Source of the DNA: an uncultured Bacteroidota bacterium
GTDB taxonomy: Bacteria > Bacteroidota > Bacteroidia > Bacteroidales > F082
Direction of reading: 5' to 3'
Length of the DNA: 64,000 bases
NCBI GenBank assembly: GCA_913009685.1
Contig: CAJVXP010000004.1
Coordinates: 40,527-104,526 of the forward strand
How positions within the stretch are numbered: position 1 is the first letter of the stretch; every line of letters starts with the position of its first letter. Shown here piece after piece: positions 1 through 8,563 of this stretch. Under the pieces are notes generated by a model. That model did not search any database, was not told where the DNA came from, and was given only the letters and a program-made list of their open reading frames with translations. Both the position numbers and the translations under genes were made by a program.

Positions 1-260
1 ATTTGCTGACCCAACTCACGGGTCGGAGCCAGTACCAAAGCCTGTGTAGCTTTATTCGAGGGATCAATGCGTTCCAAAAGCGGAATTCCGAATGCAGCAG
101 TTTTGCCGGTACCTGTATTCGCCAGACCGATAAAGTCTGTTTCTTTTTCTAACAGTTGTAAAATTGCTTGTTCCTGGATTTCAGTAGGATTTTCAAAGCC
201 AAGGTCAGCCATGGCATTCAAAACTTCGTTTGAAAGCCCGAGTTGTTTAAATGTAATCAA
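1..260 (-). CDS. DEAD-box RNA helicase, N-terminal part (gene runs off the window start)
   Basis: The reverse strand encodes the first 86 residues of a DEAD-box ATP-dependent RNA helicase. The Q motif region (GFENPTEIQEQA) comes first, then Walker A/motif I with TGTGKTAAFGIPLL, then motif Ia with LVLAPTREL. These enzymes unwind RNA duplexes in the cytoplasm, typically in ribosome assembly or mRNA turnover. The frame is closed by a TAA just upstream (261-263), and no ATG precedes the Q motif, so the start is most likely TTG at 260 (LITFKQLGLSNEV). A -7 promoter box lies 25 bases upstream. The DEAD box itself lies outside the window. It is distinct from the helicase at 51243. Confidence 0.85.
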   Translation of the reverse strand, partial: MITFKQLGLSNEVLNAMADLGFENPTEIQEQAILQLLEKETDFIGLANTGTGKTAAFGIPLLERIDPSNKATQALVLAPTRELGQQ

Positions 261-540
261 TTAGGTGTTTTTAAAAATGAGCGGCAAAAGTAAGCTAAAT
301 AGTTCACATACAGTTTTATTTTTTGAATTATTATTAGAATCAGAAATTTAACCGGTATTTTTCATCTTGTTTGAAACTAGATGAATGCGGAAGAACCTCC
401 CGGCATCCACCGGAAAGGATGATCTCCGGCTTCCGGCAATTTAATAATTACACAATACAACAGTTTTCCACTAAATTTGCAGTAGTACCATATTAATATC
501 GAACTCCTTTAACATAAACGGGTAAACCCGTATGTAGTTC
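261..540. other. Intergenic stretch without a gene
   Basis: Apart from the helicase -7 box this stretch has no plausible gene. A plus-strand TAAATTTG (472-479) matches the -7 consensus and is followed by a short hairpin ACGGGTAAACCCGT near 518-531. This could be a tiny transcript, but nothing else supports one. Confidence 0.4.
285..292 (-). promoter_or_regulatory. -7 box (TACTTTTG) for the DEAD-box helicase
   Basis: On the minus strand this reads TACTTTTG, matching the Bacteroidota -7 consensus TAnnTTTG, 25 bases before the proposed TTG start. It supports transcription starting just downstream. Confidence 0.6.
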
Positions 541-573
541 AAAAAAAAAGGCTACAACCAACCGGTTGTAACC
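541..573 (-). terminator. Rho-independent terminator downstream of tRNA-Ala
   Basis: On the minus strand GGTTACAACC pairs with GGTTGTAGCC (550-559 with 564-573) around a four-base loop and is followed by a run of nine T (541-549). It lies directly after the tRNA 3' end, so it ends the tRNA transcript. Confidence 0.8.
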
Positions 574-585
574 CTTCAACTTCCG

Positions 586-659
586 TGGAGAATATCGGAA
601 TCGAACCGATGACCTCTTGACTGCCAGTCAAACGCTCTAGCCAACTGAGCTAATCCCCC
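586..659 (-). tRNA. tRNA-Ala (anticodon GGC)
   Basis: A 74-base cloverleaf on the minus strand. The 5' acceptor strand GGGGGAT (659-653) pairs with ATTCTCC, the D arm contains AGCTCAGTTGG, and the anticodon stem CTTGA/TCAAG closes the loop CTGGCAG with anticodon GGC. The T arm carries GGTTCGATTCC and the discriminator base is A. CCA is not encoded. The acceptor stem contains two G-U pairs. A promoter lies just upstream and a terminator just downstream, so the gene is a single-tRNA transcription unit. Confidence 0.93.
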
Positions 660-672
660 AAAAAAGAGGCTG

Positions 673-701
673 CAAATGTAAAAAAAAATTCACAAATCAA
701 A
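673..701 (-). promoter_or_regulatory. Promoter of tRNA-Ala
   Basis: On the minus strand TTTG (701-698) and TACATTTG (680-673) are separated by 17 bases, matching the Bacteroidota -33/-7 promoter pattern. The -7 box is 14 bases before the mature tRNA 5' end. Confidence 0.65.
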
Positions 702-733
702 AATTGTATTTTTACCGGTGAAAACAAAATTTT

Positions 734-1291
734 ATGAAGCGTCTCTTTGTGGCGATAAAAATAGTGCCGGACGAAAATTTTCTGAAAAGTTATCATGCGT
801 TGCGCTATGCTTTACAACTGGAAAAAATCAGCTGGGTGAAACCGGATAATTTCCATCTTACTTTAAAGTTTCTGGGCAAAACGCCTGAAGAAAAACTCCC
901 AGTAATACGTACAGCATTGCAACAGGCAGCTGCGCAAACTCCCTGCTTTTCCATGAAAATGGCTGGTACCGGCATTTTTGGCAGCTCCTACAAGCCCCGT
1001 GTCCTCTGGTTTGGCGTGGAAAACGACGAGACGATACATCAGTTGGGAGAAATGGTGTTGAACAGTCTGGATAAGGCCGGGTTTCCCCGCGACAGGCAGA
1101 ATTTTATCCCTCATCTCACCATTGGGCGCATCAATAAAATCGAACACAAGAAAATGTTTCAGGAGGCTATTGCTGCCCACAGGGATGACTTTCTACAGGA
1201 GTTTCCGGTCGATAAAATCATCCTTTATGAAAGTCTGCTGAAGCCTTCGGGAGTTATTTACCGGGTGATTATGGATTTTCCGTTGGGATAA
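734..1291 (+). CDS. thpR: RNA 2',3'-cyclic phosphodiesterase
   Basis: This 185-residue cytoplasmic protein belongs to the 2H phosphoesterase superfamily (ThpR/LigT), which opens 2',3'-cyclic phosphate ends of RNA and can ligate tRNA halves in vitro. The two catalytic HxT motifs are visible: HLTL at residues 41-44 and HLTI at 127-130. The length is typical of the family. The start is the first ATG after the divergent tRNA-Ala unit. It converges with the rpiB-lutB operon, whose last stop is 40 bases away. Physiological substrate in this organism is unknown. Confidence 0.93.
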   Translation: MKRLFVAIKIVPDENFLKSYHALRYALQLEKISWVKPDNFHLTLKFLGKTPEEKLPVIRTALQQAAAQTPCFSMKMAGTGIFGSSYKPRVLWFGVENDETIHQLGEMVLNSLDKAGFPRDRQNFIPHLTIGRINKIEHKKMFQEAIAAHRDDFLQEFPVDKIILYESLLKPSGVIYRVIMDFPLG

Positions 1292-1330
1292 ACAGGTAGG
1301 GCACAAACGGATGTCTGCGCCAGTTAATCG

Positions 1331-2722
1331 TTATTCATCATCTCCCTGTTTTTCGCGCCACTGCCTGCTGAACGATTTATCGGCAAATTTGGGAAGCTCA
1401 CGCCGTGGTCCCCACACTTTTTCCACAAACATGCCGGCACCGAAATTTTTCATTTTACCGCCGGTTATATCTAACACTTTTCTGGACATCAATACTTTGG
1501 TGGAGACTTTTATACTGGCTTTGTCGAAATAAGTATAATACCCGTTTTTCACGGTATCATCGCGGTTTACCAACAACAACTGGTGAATGGGAATTTTTAC
1601 GGGACAGACTTCGGTACATTTGCCACAAAGCGAAGAGGCAAAACTCAAATGATTATAGATTTTTAAATCTTTCATATAAGGTGTAATGACTGCTCCGATA
1701 GGACCACTGTAAGTGGTATCGTAAGTGTGTCCGCCAATGTTTTTATATACAGGGCAGCCGTTGAGGCAGGCGCCACACCGGATACACGACAACGCCTGAC
1801 GTTGCCGCTCTTTGGCCAGCAGGTTTGTTCGTCCGTTATCTAACAGAATCACATACATTTGCTCCGGACCATCTTTTTCGTTTCCTTTTTTCGGCCCGGT
1901 GATAATGGAATTGTAAACAGTCATGTTCTGGCCGGTTCCGTGGCTGGCAAGCAACGGCCAGTAAAGACTCAGGTCTTCGAGACGGGGAATCAGCTTTTCG
2001 ATGCCGGCAATGGCAATATGGATTTTTGGGAAAGACATGGAAAGCATGGCATTTCCTTCATTTTCGGTGAGGGCAATGCCGCCTATATCGGCAATAAGGA
2101 AATTGGCGCCACTGACGCCCATGTCGGCATGGATAAACTTCTCGCGTAACAGTTTCCGTGTAAAATGCGTCAGCTCCTCCGGCGAAAGATATTCATCTGT
2201 ATTAAACTTTTTATGATACAATCCGGCAATGTCTTCTTTTGACATGTGCATGGCTGGTGTAACAATATGATAAGGTTTTTGCCCGGCCTGCTGCACGATA
2301 AACTCACCGAGGTCGGTTTCCACCGATTCGATATTGGCCTGTTTTAAAAACGCGTTCAGCTCAATCTCTTCGGTAGTCATCGATTTGGATTTCACCACCT
2401 TTTTGACATGGTTTTTACGGGCAATATGTAAAACAGCATTTACCGCTTCCAGTTCATCGGCAGCCCAAATCACCTTTCCACCATTTTTAGTAAAATTATC
2501 TTCAAACTCAACGAGGAATTTTTCCAGCTCGTTAATCACTTTATACTTAATGTAACCAGCCCGGTCTCGTGCCAAATCAAGGTTTGAATAAATAGCTTTC
2601 CCTTTGGCAACAGCTGCATCGTAACGTGAGATATTGAATTTTATCTTTTCGCGATGCACTTTGTCAAAAGCAATTTTTTCTGCCTTTTTAAGAAATATTT
2701 TTTTTTCCGCTGAACTTTTCAC
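1331..2722 (-). CDS. lutB: LutB-type iron-sulfur lactate utilisation protein
   Basis: 463 residues with an N-terminal LUD domain (about 60-300) followed by ferredoxin-like [4Fe-4S] sites: C313, C316, C319, C323 and C366, C369, C373 in the pattern CxxCxxCxxxCP/CxxCxxxCP. In the LutABC system this is the central electron-transfer subunit oxidising L-lactate to pyruvate. The start is a GTG at 2722, chosen because a clear Shine-Dalgarno-like AGAGGAG lies about 8 bases upstream, unusual in this phylum. It lies 12 bases after rpiB and is the last gene of that operon. No lutA or lutC is adjacent, so partners must be encoded elsewhere or the protein acts alone. Confidence 0.9.
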   Translation of the reverse strand: MKSSAEKKIFLKKAEKIAFDKVHREKIKFNISRYDAAVAKGKAIYSNLDLARDRAGYIKYKVINELEKFLVEFEDNFTKNGGKVIWAADELEAVNAVLHIARKNHVKKVVKSKSMTTEEIELNAFLKQANIESVETDLGEFIVQQAGQKPYHIVTPAMHMSKEDIAGLYHKKFNTDEYLSPEELTHFTRKLLREKFIHADMGVSGANFLIADIGGIALTENEGNAMLSMSFPKIHIAIAGIEKLIPRLEDLSLYWPLLASHGTGQNMTVYNSIITGPKKGNEKDGPEQMYVILLDNGRTNLLAKERQRQALSCIRCGACLNGCPVYKNIGGHTYDTTYSGPIGAVITPYMKDLKIYNHLSFASSLCGKCTEVCPVKIPIHQLLLVNRDDTVKNGYYTYFDKASIKVSTKVLMSRKVLDITGGKMKNFGAGMFVEKVWGPRRELPKFADKSFSRQWREKQGDDE

Positions 2723-2734
2723 GGTCTGCTCCTC

Positions 2735-3187
2735 TTATTTAATAATCTGCCCTATTTTTTTCACCCGTCGTTCGTGTCTTCCACCTTCAAACTCCGTACT
2801 TAAAAATGTTTCCACCATTTTCCAGGCTTCGTCAAAAGTAACAAACCGTCCTGGAAGAGAAAGAATATTGGCATCGTTGTGCATACGAATCAGCCGGGCT
2901 TGTTCTACATTCCAACACAAACCGGCCCGTACACTGGGATATTTATTCGCCGTCATCTGGGCGCCGTTTCCGCTGCCACACATAATAATACCTCTTTCAA
3001 ACTCGCCTTCATTCACGGCATGAGCCAGGGGATGGATAAAATCCGGATAATCAACACTTTCACCAGAATAAGTACCAAAATCATTTACTTTATAACCCGC
3101 ATCGCTGAGCTTTTGCGAAATAAAATCCTTCATCCAATAACCACCGTGATCAGATGCCAATGCCAAAGTTTGCTGTTTTTCACTCAT
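2735..3187 (-). CDS. rpiB: Ribose-5-phosphate isomerase B
   Basis: This 150-residue enzyme interconverts ribose-5-phosphate and ribulose-5-phosphate in the non-oxidative pentose phosphate pathway. The RpiB/LacAB family signature is intact: SDHGG near residue 13, the catalytic-cysteine loop CGSGNG (commonly CGTGIG) near residue 71, HNDANILSLPGR and the C-terminal GGRHERRV. It is first in an operon with lutB. Two overlapping-phase -7 boxes lie upstream. Confidence 0.93.
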   Translation of the reverse strand: MSEKQQTLALASDHGGYWMKDFISQKLSDAGYKVNDFGTYSGESVDYPDFIHPLAHAVNEGEFERGIIMCGSGNGAQMTANKYPSVRAGLCWNVEQARLIRMHNDANILSLPGRFVTFDEAWKMVETFLSTEFEGGRHERRVKKIGQIIK

Positions 3188-3207
3188 TGTTCATAACATT
3201 TTCATGA

Positions 3208-3225
3208 CAAAATTACGCAAATTTA
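3208..3225 (-). promoter_or_regulatory. Two -7 boxes upstream of rpiB
   Basis: On the minus strand TAAATTTG (3225-3218) and TAATTTTG (3215-3208) both match TAnnTTTG, 21-38 bases before the rpiB ATG. Either or both could serve the rpiB-lutB operon. Confidence 0.55.
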
Positions 3226-3719
3226 TCAGCCATACTAAAAGAGTTGATTACGAACATATTTAAATTTTTATAAAAAGCATCTTTATTCAATCAAAACACT
3301 CATTTTCACTATTTTAAAATTTACTAAACATCGTTGTTAATATCTGCGTAATTTTGTTGAATAAAAAATGAAAAATCGCAGGTTATGAACATCGAAAAAG
3401 TGACTGAAGAAAGGTTACACTCTAAACCGTATTTTTATGAAAATATATTACGGGGTTATGCACATTTATTGTGGTAAAGTGTAATAAAATTTATGAAATT
3501 TGCAAAATATTAACAGTTTGTTTATAACCGGCATTAAATGTTGATTAGAAATATATTAATAAGTTATTAGTTGTAAATTAGATGTTCATAAAAGACAGTT
3601 TTTGATAAAACCTAATTTTTGAACGGTTTTTATTCACCAAAGCTAACAGGCATATAATAAATAATAAGATTTTAACTTTAAATTTTTTTAATAAAGAGTA
3701 AATCGTTAATAAGAATATC
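3226..3719. other. AT-rich intergenic region between divergent rpiB and nadA
   Basis: Nearly 500 AT-rich bases separate the divergent rpiB-lutB and nadA units. A TAATTTTG at about 3351 is a plus-strand -7 match, followed by a 30-codon frame (3385-3477, MNIEKVTEERLHSK...) with no recognisable homology. I see no riboswitch or stable RNA fold. The length suggests a long nadA leader or an unrecognised regulatory region. Confidence 0.4.
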
Positions 3720-4655
3720 ATGGACTACAAAAAAGAAATATTACGGCTGAAAAAAGAAAAAAATGCGCTGATTCTGGCACATTATTACCAAATAGGTGAA
3801 ATTCAGGATATTGCGGATTATGTAGGCGACAGTCTCGGGTTGGCACAAAAAGCTGCCGATGCTGATGTGGATATTATTGTTTTTGCCGGTGTGCATTTTA
3901 TGGCTGAGGTAGCCAAAATTATCAACCCCGACACAAAAGTTCTGTTGCCCGATATGGAAGCCGGCTGTTCACTGGCCGACTCGTGCCCATACGATGATTT
4001 TGCCGCCTTTAAAGCCCGGTATCCTGACCATATTGTCATTTCTTATATAAATACTACAGCTGCTATTAAAACGCTGTCGGATGTGATTTGTACCTCCGGC
4101 AATGCTGTGAAGCTTGTGGAATCATTTCCCAAAGATCAGAAAATTATTTTTGCCCCCGACCGTAACCTTGGCGGCTATGTGAACCGCATTACCGGCCGTA
4201 ACATGGTGCTTTGGGATGGTAGTTGTGAAGTTCATGATATTCTGACCGTTGAGTCTGTCTTTAAATTAAAAGAAGAACATCCCGATGCTAAAATTGTGGC
4301 GCATCCCGAATGTAAACAGCAGATTTTGGAAATGGCTGACTTTGTAGGTTCCACAACAGGGTTATTGAAATTTACCAAAAACGACACTTCCAAAAAATTT
4401 ATTGTAGCTACGGAAACCGGTATTTTACATCAAATGTATCTTCAGTCGCCCGAAAAAGAATTTCTTGTTGTACCTTCGGACGAAACATGTTCGTGTAATG
4501 ATTGTCCTTATATGAAGCTTAATTCTATGGAAAAGCTATATTTGGCTTTAAAAAATGAAGCACCTGTCATAACGCTGGATAAACAGATTATGGAACAGGC
4601 GCGTAAACCGATAGAACGCATGTTAGAAATATCCAAAAAACTAAAAATCATATAA
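3720..4655 (+). CDS. nadA: Quinolinate synthase A
   Basis: This 311-residue [4Fe-4S] enzyme condenses iminoaspartate with dihydroxyacetone phosphate to quinolinate in de novo NAD synthesis. The N-terminal ILAHYYQ motif and the GDSLGLAQ segment are typical. The family's cluster cysteines are present: C83 ([11 protein letters not shown]), C169 and the C-terminal group CSCNDCPYM (257-262). The length matches the short NadA class. nadB and nadC are not nearby. A lipoprotein gene follows after two bases, so the two are probably co-transcribed. Confidence 0.95.
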   Translation: MDYKKEILRLKKEKNALILAHYYQIGEIQDIADYVGDSLGLAQKAADADVDIIVFAGVHFMAEVAKIINPDTKVLLPDMEAGCSLADSCPYDDFAAFKARYPDHIVISYINTTAAIKTLSDVICTSGNAVKLVESFPKDQKIIFAPDRNLGGYVNRITGRNMVLWDGSCEVHDILTVESVFKLKEEHPDAKIVAHPECKQQILEMADFVGSTTGLLKFTKNDTSKKFIVATETGILHQMYLQSPEKEFLVVPSDETCSCNDCPYMKLNSMEKLYLALKNEAPVITLDKQIMEQARKPIERMLEISKKLKII

Positions 4656-4657
4656 TT

Positions 4658-5191
4658 ATGAAAAGATTTTACCTGTTATTATTCGGCTTATCTTTTTTAA
4701 TGCTTATCTCTTCCTGCTCAAAAACCATCTATTTCAGTCAGGATATGCGTAATAATCTGAACAAAAATTTTCTAAGTTTGGATAAGATTCAGTTTTATAA
4801 CTCCAGAAAAATTATCCTCCGACGTAATCTAAGTTATGCCGATACCAAAGTGGCCCGTGGAGAAATTAAACTCATAAAAGGCCAATATGTTGAAAAAATT
4901 ATTATTCCGAAAAATACACCGGGTGTGACCGTTAGCGAAGGTGGTAATTCTATCAGCGTGGCTTTTGAAAATGGCGCCTATCGCTTTTTGAAATTTGTGC
5001 TTAACGATGAAAATCAATACCAGATTTCGGCTGATAAATGGAGTAACGATTATGGAAAAGTAAAATATGATACACTTGTCTATTATATTGAACCCAAGAG
5101 TAGCAGGGCTGTGTTGAAAGTGATAAAAAACGACAGGTATAATTTACAGAAAAAAACCAGGCGGGTAAAGGGAAAAATTATAAGTCACTGA
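4658..5191 (+). CDS. Predicted lipoprotein of unknown function
   Basis: 177 residues starting two bases after nadA. The N-terminus has a lysine/arginine start, a hydrophobic core and a lipobox ISSC, so cleavage at about C20 and lipid anchoring are expected. The mature part is rich in lysine and beta-strand-like segments with no domain I recognise, and the C-terminus is basic. Tight linkage to nadA suggests co-transcription but not a shared pathway. Confidence 0.8.
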   Translation: MKRFYLLLFGLSFLMLISSCSKTIYFSQDMRNNLNKNFLSLDKIQFYNSRKIILRRNLSYADTKVARGEIKLIKGQYVEKIIIPKNTPGVTVSEGGNSISVAFENGAYRFLKFVLNDENQYQISADKWSNDYGKVKYDTLVYYIEPKSSRAVLKVIKNDRYNLQKKTRRVKGKIISH

Positions 5192-5405
5192 TGAAAAAGA
5201 CATCACGAATTTTATTTCTCTAAAATGGGTTCCGGCCCAACGGAAAGCTGAAAGAGCCGGAAAACTATAACCCGGAGCACAAAAACGGCGACTGACAGAA
5301 AATGGATAAGGATAGTAACCTCATCACAGTATTACTTTGACATAAAGTTTTATAATGCTCCGGAAGATTTACTAAATAATTGTTTTAAAATTGCGTTTAC
5401 TTTTT

Positions 5406-7739
5406 ATGAAAAGACTTTTTCTCCTTACTTTTTTAAATTTTTTGTTTTTTTCGCCGGTATTACAGGCACAAACCGGTATTGGTCAGTGGCGTACTCATCT
5501 GCCTTACGGCGAAGTGATTGATGTGGCGGTTACCCCCGGATTGATCTATGCCGCCACACCTTACACTCTGTTTACTTACCGGCTTAAAGATGATAAAATT
5601 TCTATTTTCGACAAGGTGAAAGGTTTAAATGATTTGGGAATCAATAAAATAGATTACGACAAAAAATCCGGACAGCTTTTAGTGGCTTACAGCGATGCTA
5701 ACATCGATTTGATTGACAACAAAGGAAACGTGATGAACATACCCGATATTTTCAACAAGTACATGCTCGGGATAAAAACCATCAACAACATTTTTTTCAA
5801 AGCTAATTTTGCCTATCTCTCGTGTAGTTTCGGCATTGTGGTGCTCGACATGAAAAAACATGAAATTAAGGATACTTACTATATTGGTCCCGATGGCAGC
5901 GCGCTGAACGTGCTTGACATGACGGCCAGCGACACGGCGTTGTTTGCCGCAACCGCCAAAGGAATTTATTACAGTAACCTGAACGCCACAAACCCGGCCG
6001 ATTATCAGCAATGGCATTTGGAAACCCGGCTACCCGTTCCGCAGCAAAAGTACAATCTTATCACCGCTTTCGACGGTAAAATTTATGCTAATTATACTTC
6101 CGGTAAATGGGATGGCGATACGCTTTACGTTTTTGACGGAAACAAATGGAACTACTATCTTCCTTCAAACCATAGCCATCATTTTCAGCTAAATGCCGAT
6201 GGTGATGCTCTGTTACTTGTAAACCGTTATTGGGTTGAAGCTTACGATAAATCCGGGAAACAGGTGTTTTATGTCAACAAAGTCAATAACGAAGGTATTG
6301 AACCTCTTGCTGCCCGTGGCGATGTGAAAAATGATGTATGGATAGGAACGAATAACAAAGGTTTGTTAAAGTCGCAGAATCAGAACAACAACGAAGAGCT
6401 GATTCAACCTAACGGACCGGGAAATTTTCATGTTTTTGCTCTTGATTCCCGTGGCGGAGAGGTGTGGGTGGTTCCGGGTGGTTACCATGCCGACTGGAGC
6501 AAAGCTTATAATCATGACGGTGTTTTTTCTTTTCACGACGGACAATGGAAAACTTTCGACAACAGCAATACACCAGCTTTCGACAGTATCAGCGACCCGG
6601 TTTGTGTGAAAGTTGATCCTGCCAATCCGCAAACAGCATATGTGGGTACTTTTCAGGATGGCATTTTGAAGTTTGAAAATCAGAAACTGACAACGATTTA
6701 TTCGCGTAACAACAGCAGCCTGCAGCCATGGAACAAAAACCCGGACTTAGTTCTGGTGAGCGGCCTCAGTTTTGACGATAACCACAATTTGTGGGTGGCC
6801 AATTCAGGCGCCACACGGTTGCTGTCTGTATTGAAAAATGATGGAAGCTGGCAATCGTTCAATCTCGGCGCCAGCCTTAGTGGTATTGATGTGGGTAGCC
6901 TGATGGTGGACAAAAACAACGACATCTGGATAAAAAAGAGAAACAACGGGATGGTGATTGTTTATAACTACAACGGTACGGTGAGTAACCCGTCCGATGA
7001 CCATGTAAAGGTGCTTAACGCTGCGCGTGGCAACGGAAACATTCATGGTAGCGCTGTCTATTCGTTTGCCACCGATAATGACGGACAGGTCTGGGTTGGA
7101 ACCGACAAAGGCATTAATGTGTTTTATTCGCCGGAAAATATTTTTGAGCCGGGTGCCGATTTTGATGCTCAGCAAATTCTGGTGCCCCGCAACGATGGCT
7201 CGGGTCTGGCGGATATTTTGCTCGTTACCGAAACGGTTACCGCCATTACCGTGGATGGTGGCAACCGGAAATGGGTAGGAACGCGAAGAGCCGGTGTTTT
7301 TCTTTTCTCACCCGATGGACTGAAAGAAATTCACCATTTTACCACCGGAAACAGTCCGCTGCTTTCCAATAACATTACAGGAATTTCCATTGACAAAGAC
7401 GGAGAGGTTTTTATCGGAACGGATAAGGGACTGATTTCTTATCGCGGGATCGCCACACCCGGAAATAAAAAGTATTCAAATGTTTTTGCTTATCCCAATC
7501 CGGTGCGTGAAAATTATACCGGATTCATTGCCATCAAAGGTCTTGTTACAGATGCTTCCGTAAAAATTACCGACAGCTATGGTAACCTTGTTTATGAAAC
7601 CAAAGCCGAAGGCGGACAGGCCGTGTGGAATGGTTATTCATTTAATAACAAGCATGTTACCACCGGTGTTTATCTTGTTTTTGTTACCAACAGCGACGGT
7701 ACGGAAAGCATGGTTACCAAAATTCTGGTTATTCACTAA
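5406..7739 (+). CDS. porZ: PorZ-type type IX secretion system beta-propeller protein
   Basis: 777 residues with a signal peptide (MKRLFLLTFLNFLFF..., cleavage after QAQ), then IGQWRTHLPYGEVIDV, the characteristic opening of PorZ, and many two-component-regulator-like propeller repeats (VWIGTNNKGLL, VWVGTDKGINVF, KWVGTRRAGVFLF). The last 80 or so residues form a T9SS-like C-terminal domain (YPNPV ... GVYLVFV ... TKILVIH). In Porphyromonas gingivalis PorZ is part of the surface complex that attaches anionic LPS to secreted cargo. The start is the ATG at 5406; a TTG 15 bases upstream is less likely because the signal peptide begins at MKRLF. recO follows after 16 bases, a linkage I believe is common in the phylum. 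Confidence 0.85.
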   Translation: MKRLFLLTFLNFLFFSPVLQAQTGIGQWRTHLPYGEVIDVAVTPGLIYAATPYTLFTYRLKDDKISIFDKVKGLNDLGINKIDYDKKSGQLLVAYSDANIDLIDNKGNVMNIPDIFNKYMLGIKTINNIFFKANFAYLSCSFGIVVLDMKKHEIKDTYYIGPDGSALNVLDMTASDTALFAATAKGIYYSNLNATNPADYQQWHLETRLPVPQQKYNLITAFDGKIYANYTSGKWDGDTLYVFDGNKWNYYLPSNHSHHFQLNADGDALLLVNRYWVEAYDKSGKQVFYVNKVNNEGIEPLAARGDVKNDVWIGTNNKGLLKSQNQNNNEELIQPNGPGNFHVFALDSRGGEVWVVPGGYHADWSKAYNHDGVFSFHDGQWKTFDNSNTPAFDSISDPVCVKVDPANPQTAYVGTFQDGILKFENQKLTTIYSRNNSSLQPWNKNPDLVLVSGLSFDDNHNLWVANSGATRLLSVLKNDGSWQSFNLGASLSGIDVGSLMVDKNNDIWIKKRNNGMVIVYNYNGTVSNPSDDHVKVLNAARGNGNIHGSAVYSFATDNDGQVWVGTDKGINVFYSPENIFEPGADFDAQQILVPRNDGSGLADILLVTETVTAITVDGGNRKWVGTRRAGVFLFSPDGLKEIHHFTTGNSPLLSNNITGISIDKDGEVFIGTDKGLISYRGIATPGNKKYSNVFAYPNPVRENYTGFIAIKGLVTDASVKITDSYGNLVYETKAEGGQAVWNGYSFNNKHVTTGVYLVFVTNSDGTESMVTKILVIH

Positions 7740-7755
7740 CGGGTTCCCGCGGCTT

Positions 7756-8517
7756 ATGATTTTACAAACAAAAGGTATTGTTTTTCAGTATTTTAAATAT
7801 GGCGACACATCACTTGTGGTGAAGATTTTTACCGAAGAACTCGGTTTGCAATCGTACATCGTAAAAGGCATACGCAGTAAAAAAGCCAAACTGAAACCTG
7901 CGCTTTTTGAGCCGTTGACTTTGCTTGATTTGGAAGTTTACCACAAGCCGGGCCAAAACCTGCAACACATTAAAGAAGCGCGGGTGGACTATCCATGGCA
8001 CCACATTCCGTTCTCAATCGAAAAGCAGAGCATTTTACTGTTTCTCGATGAAATACTTTACAAGTGTGTTCGTGAAGAGATTTCCAACAAAGAGCTGTTT
8101 CAGTGGATTTATCACAGCCTGGTTTGGTTTGACCTCGAAGAGCAATATTTTTTAAATTTTCATCTTTTTTTTCTGTTGCAACTCAGCCGGTTTTTGGGCT
8201 TTTATCCTAAAATGGATACAACTTCAGACGAAATACCCGGGGTGTTTGATTTGCAGGATGCCGGTTTTTCAGCGCACCGGCCATTTCATCCTTATTTTAC
8301 TGAGGGGGTGGCGGCACAAAAGCTTTTCGTATTAATGCAAACCTCCACCGAAAGTTTAAAAACATTACATATTTCAACAAAAGAAAGACGGTTGGTGCTG
8401 GACACGCTGCTGACGTTCTATCAACTTCATCTCCCGGAGCTTGGTAAAATAAAATCGTTGAATGTTTTACGTATGATGATGGGAAACAGCCATCCGGGGA
8501 AACCGGCTAATAGCTGA
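7756..8517 (+). CDS. recO: DNA repair protein RecO
   Basis: 253 residues. RecO anneals ssDNA and loads RecA with RecR in the RecFOR gap-repair pathway. The N-terminal OB fold is visible (MILQTKGIVFQYFKYGDTS, then YIVKGIRSKKAKLKPALFEPL), followed by the helical C-terminal domain (ILLFLDEILYKCV ... LFFLLQLSRFLGFYP). The zinc-finger cysteines of some RecO proteins are absent. The open frame extends upstream into the porZ C-terminal domain in a different phase; ATG 7756 starts the conserved OB fold and is the correct start. Confidence 0.93.
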   Translation: MILQTKGIVFQYFKYGDTSLVVKIFTEELGLQSYIVKGIRSKKAKLKPALFEPLTLLDLEVYHKPGQNLQHIKEARVDYPWHHIPFSIEKQSILLFLDEILYKCVREEISNKELFQWIYHSLVWFDLEEQYFLNFHLFFLLQLSRFLGFYPKMDTTSDEIPGVFDLQDAGFSAHRPFHPYFTEGVAAQKLFVLMQTSTESLKTLHISTKERRLVLDTLLTFYQLHLPELGKIKSLNVLRMMMGNSHPGKPANS

Positions 8518-8530
8518 AGTTCAATGAAGT

Positions 8531-8563
8531 CAGGATGTCTCTAGTAGATTCTCAGCTTAACTT
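8531..8563. repeat. 33-bp dispersed repeat, copy 1
   Basis: This sequence (CAGGATGTCTCTAGTAG... to ...TTAACTT) matches 14828-14860 at about 28 of 33 positions. Both copies lie just after the stop of a plus-strand gene and just before the TIR-like motif described for 14871-14928. Confidence 0.6.

Noticed and set aside
3385..3477. 30-codon frame before nadA
   Set aside because: Too short, no homology I recognise, and no promoter clearly assigned to it; kept only as a remark.
7579..7755. Upstream extension of recO through the porZ C-terminal domain
   Set aside because: The extension overlaps conserved porZ coding sequence and precedes the conserved OB-fold start at 7756.
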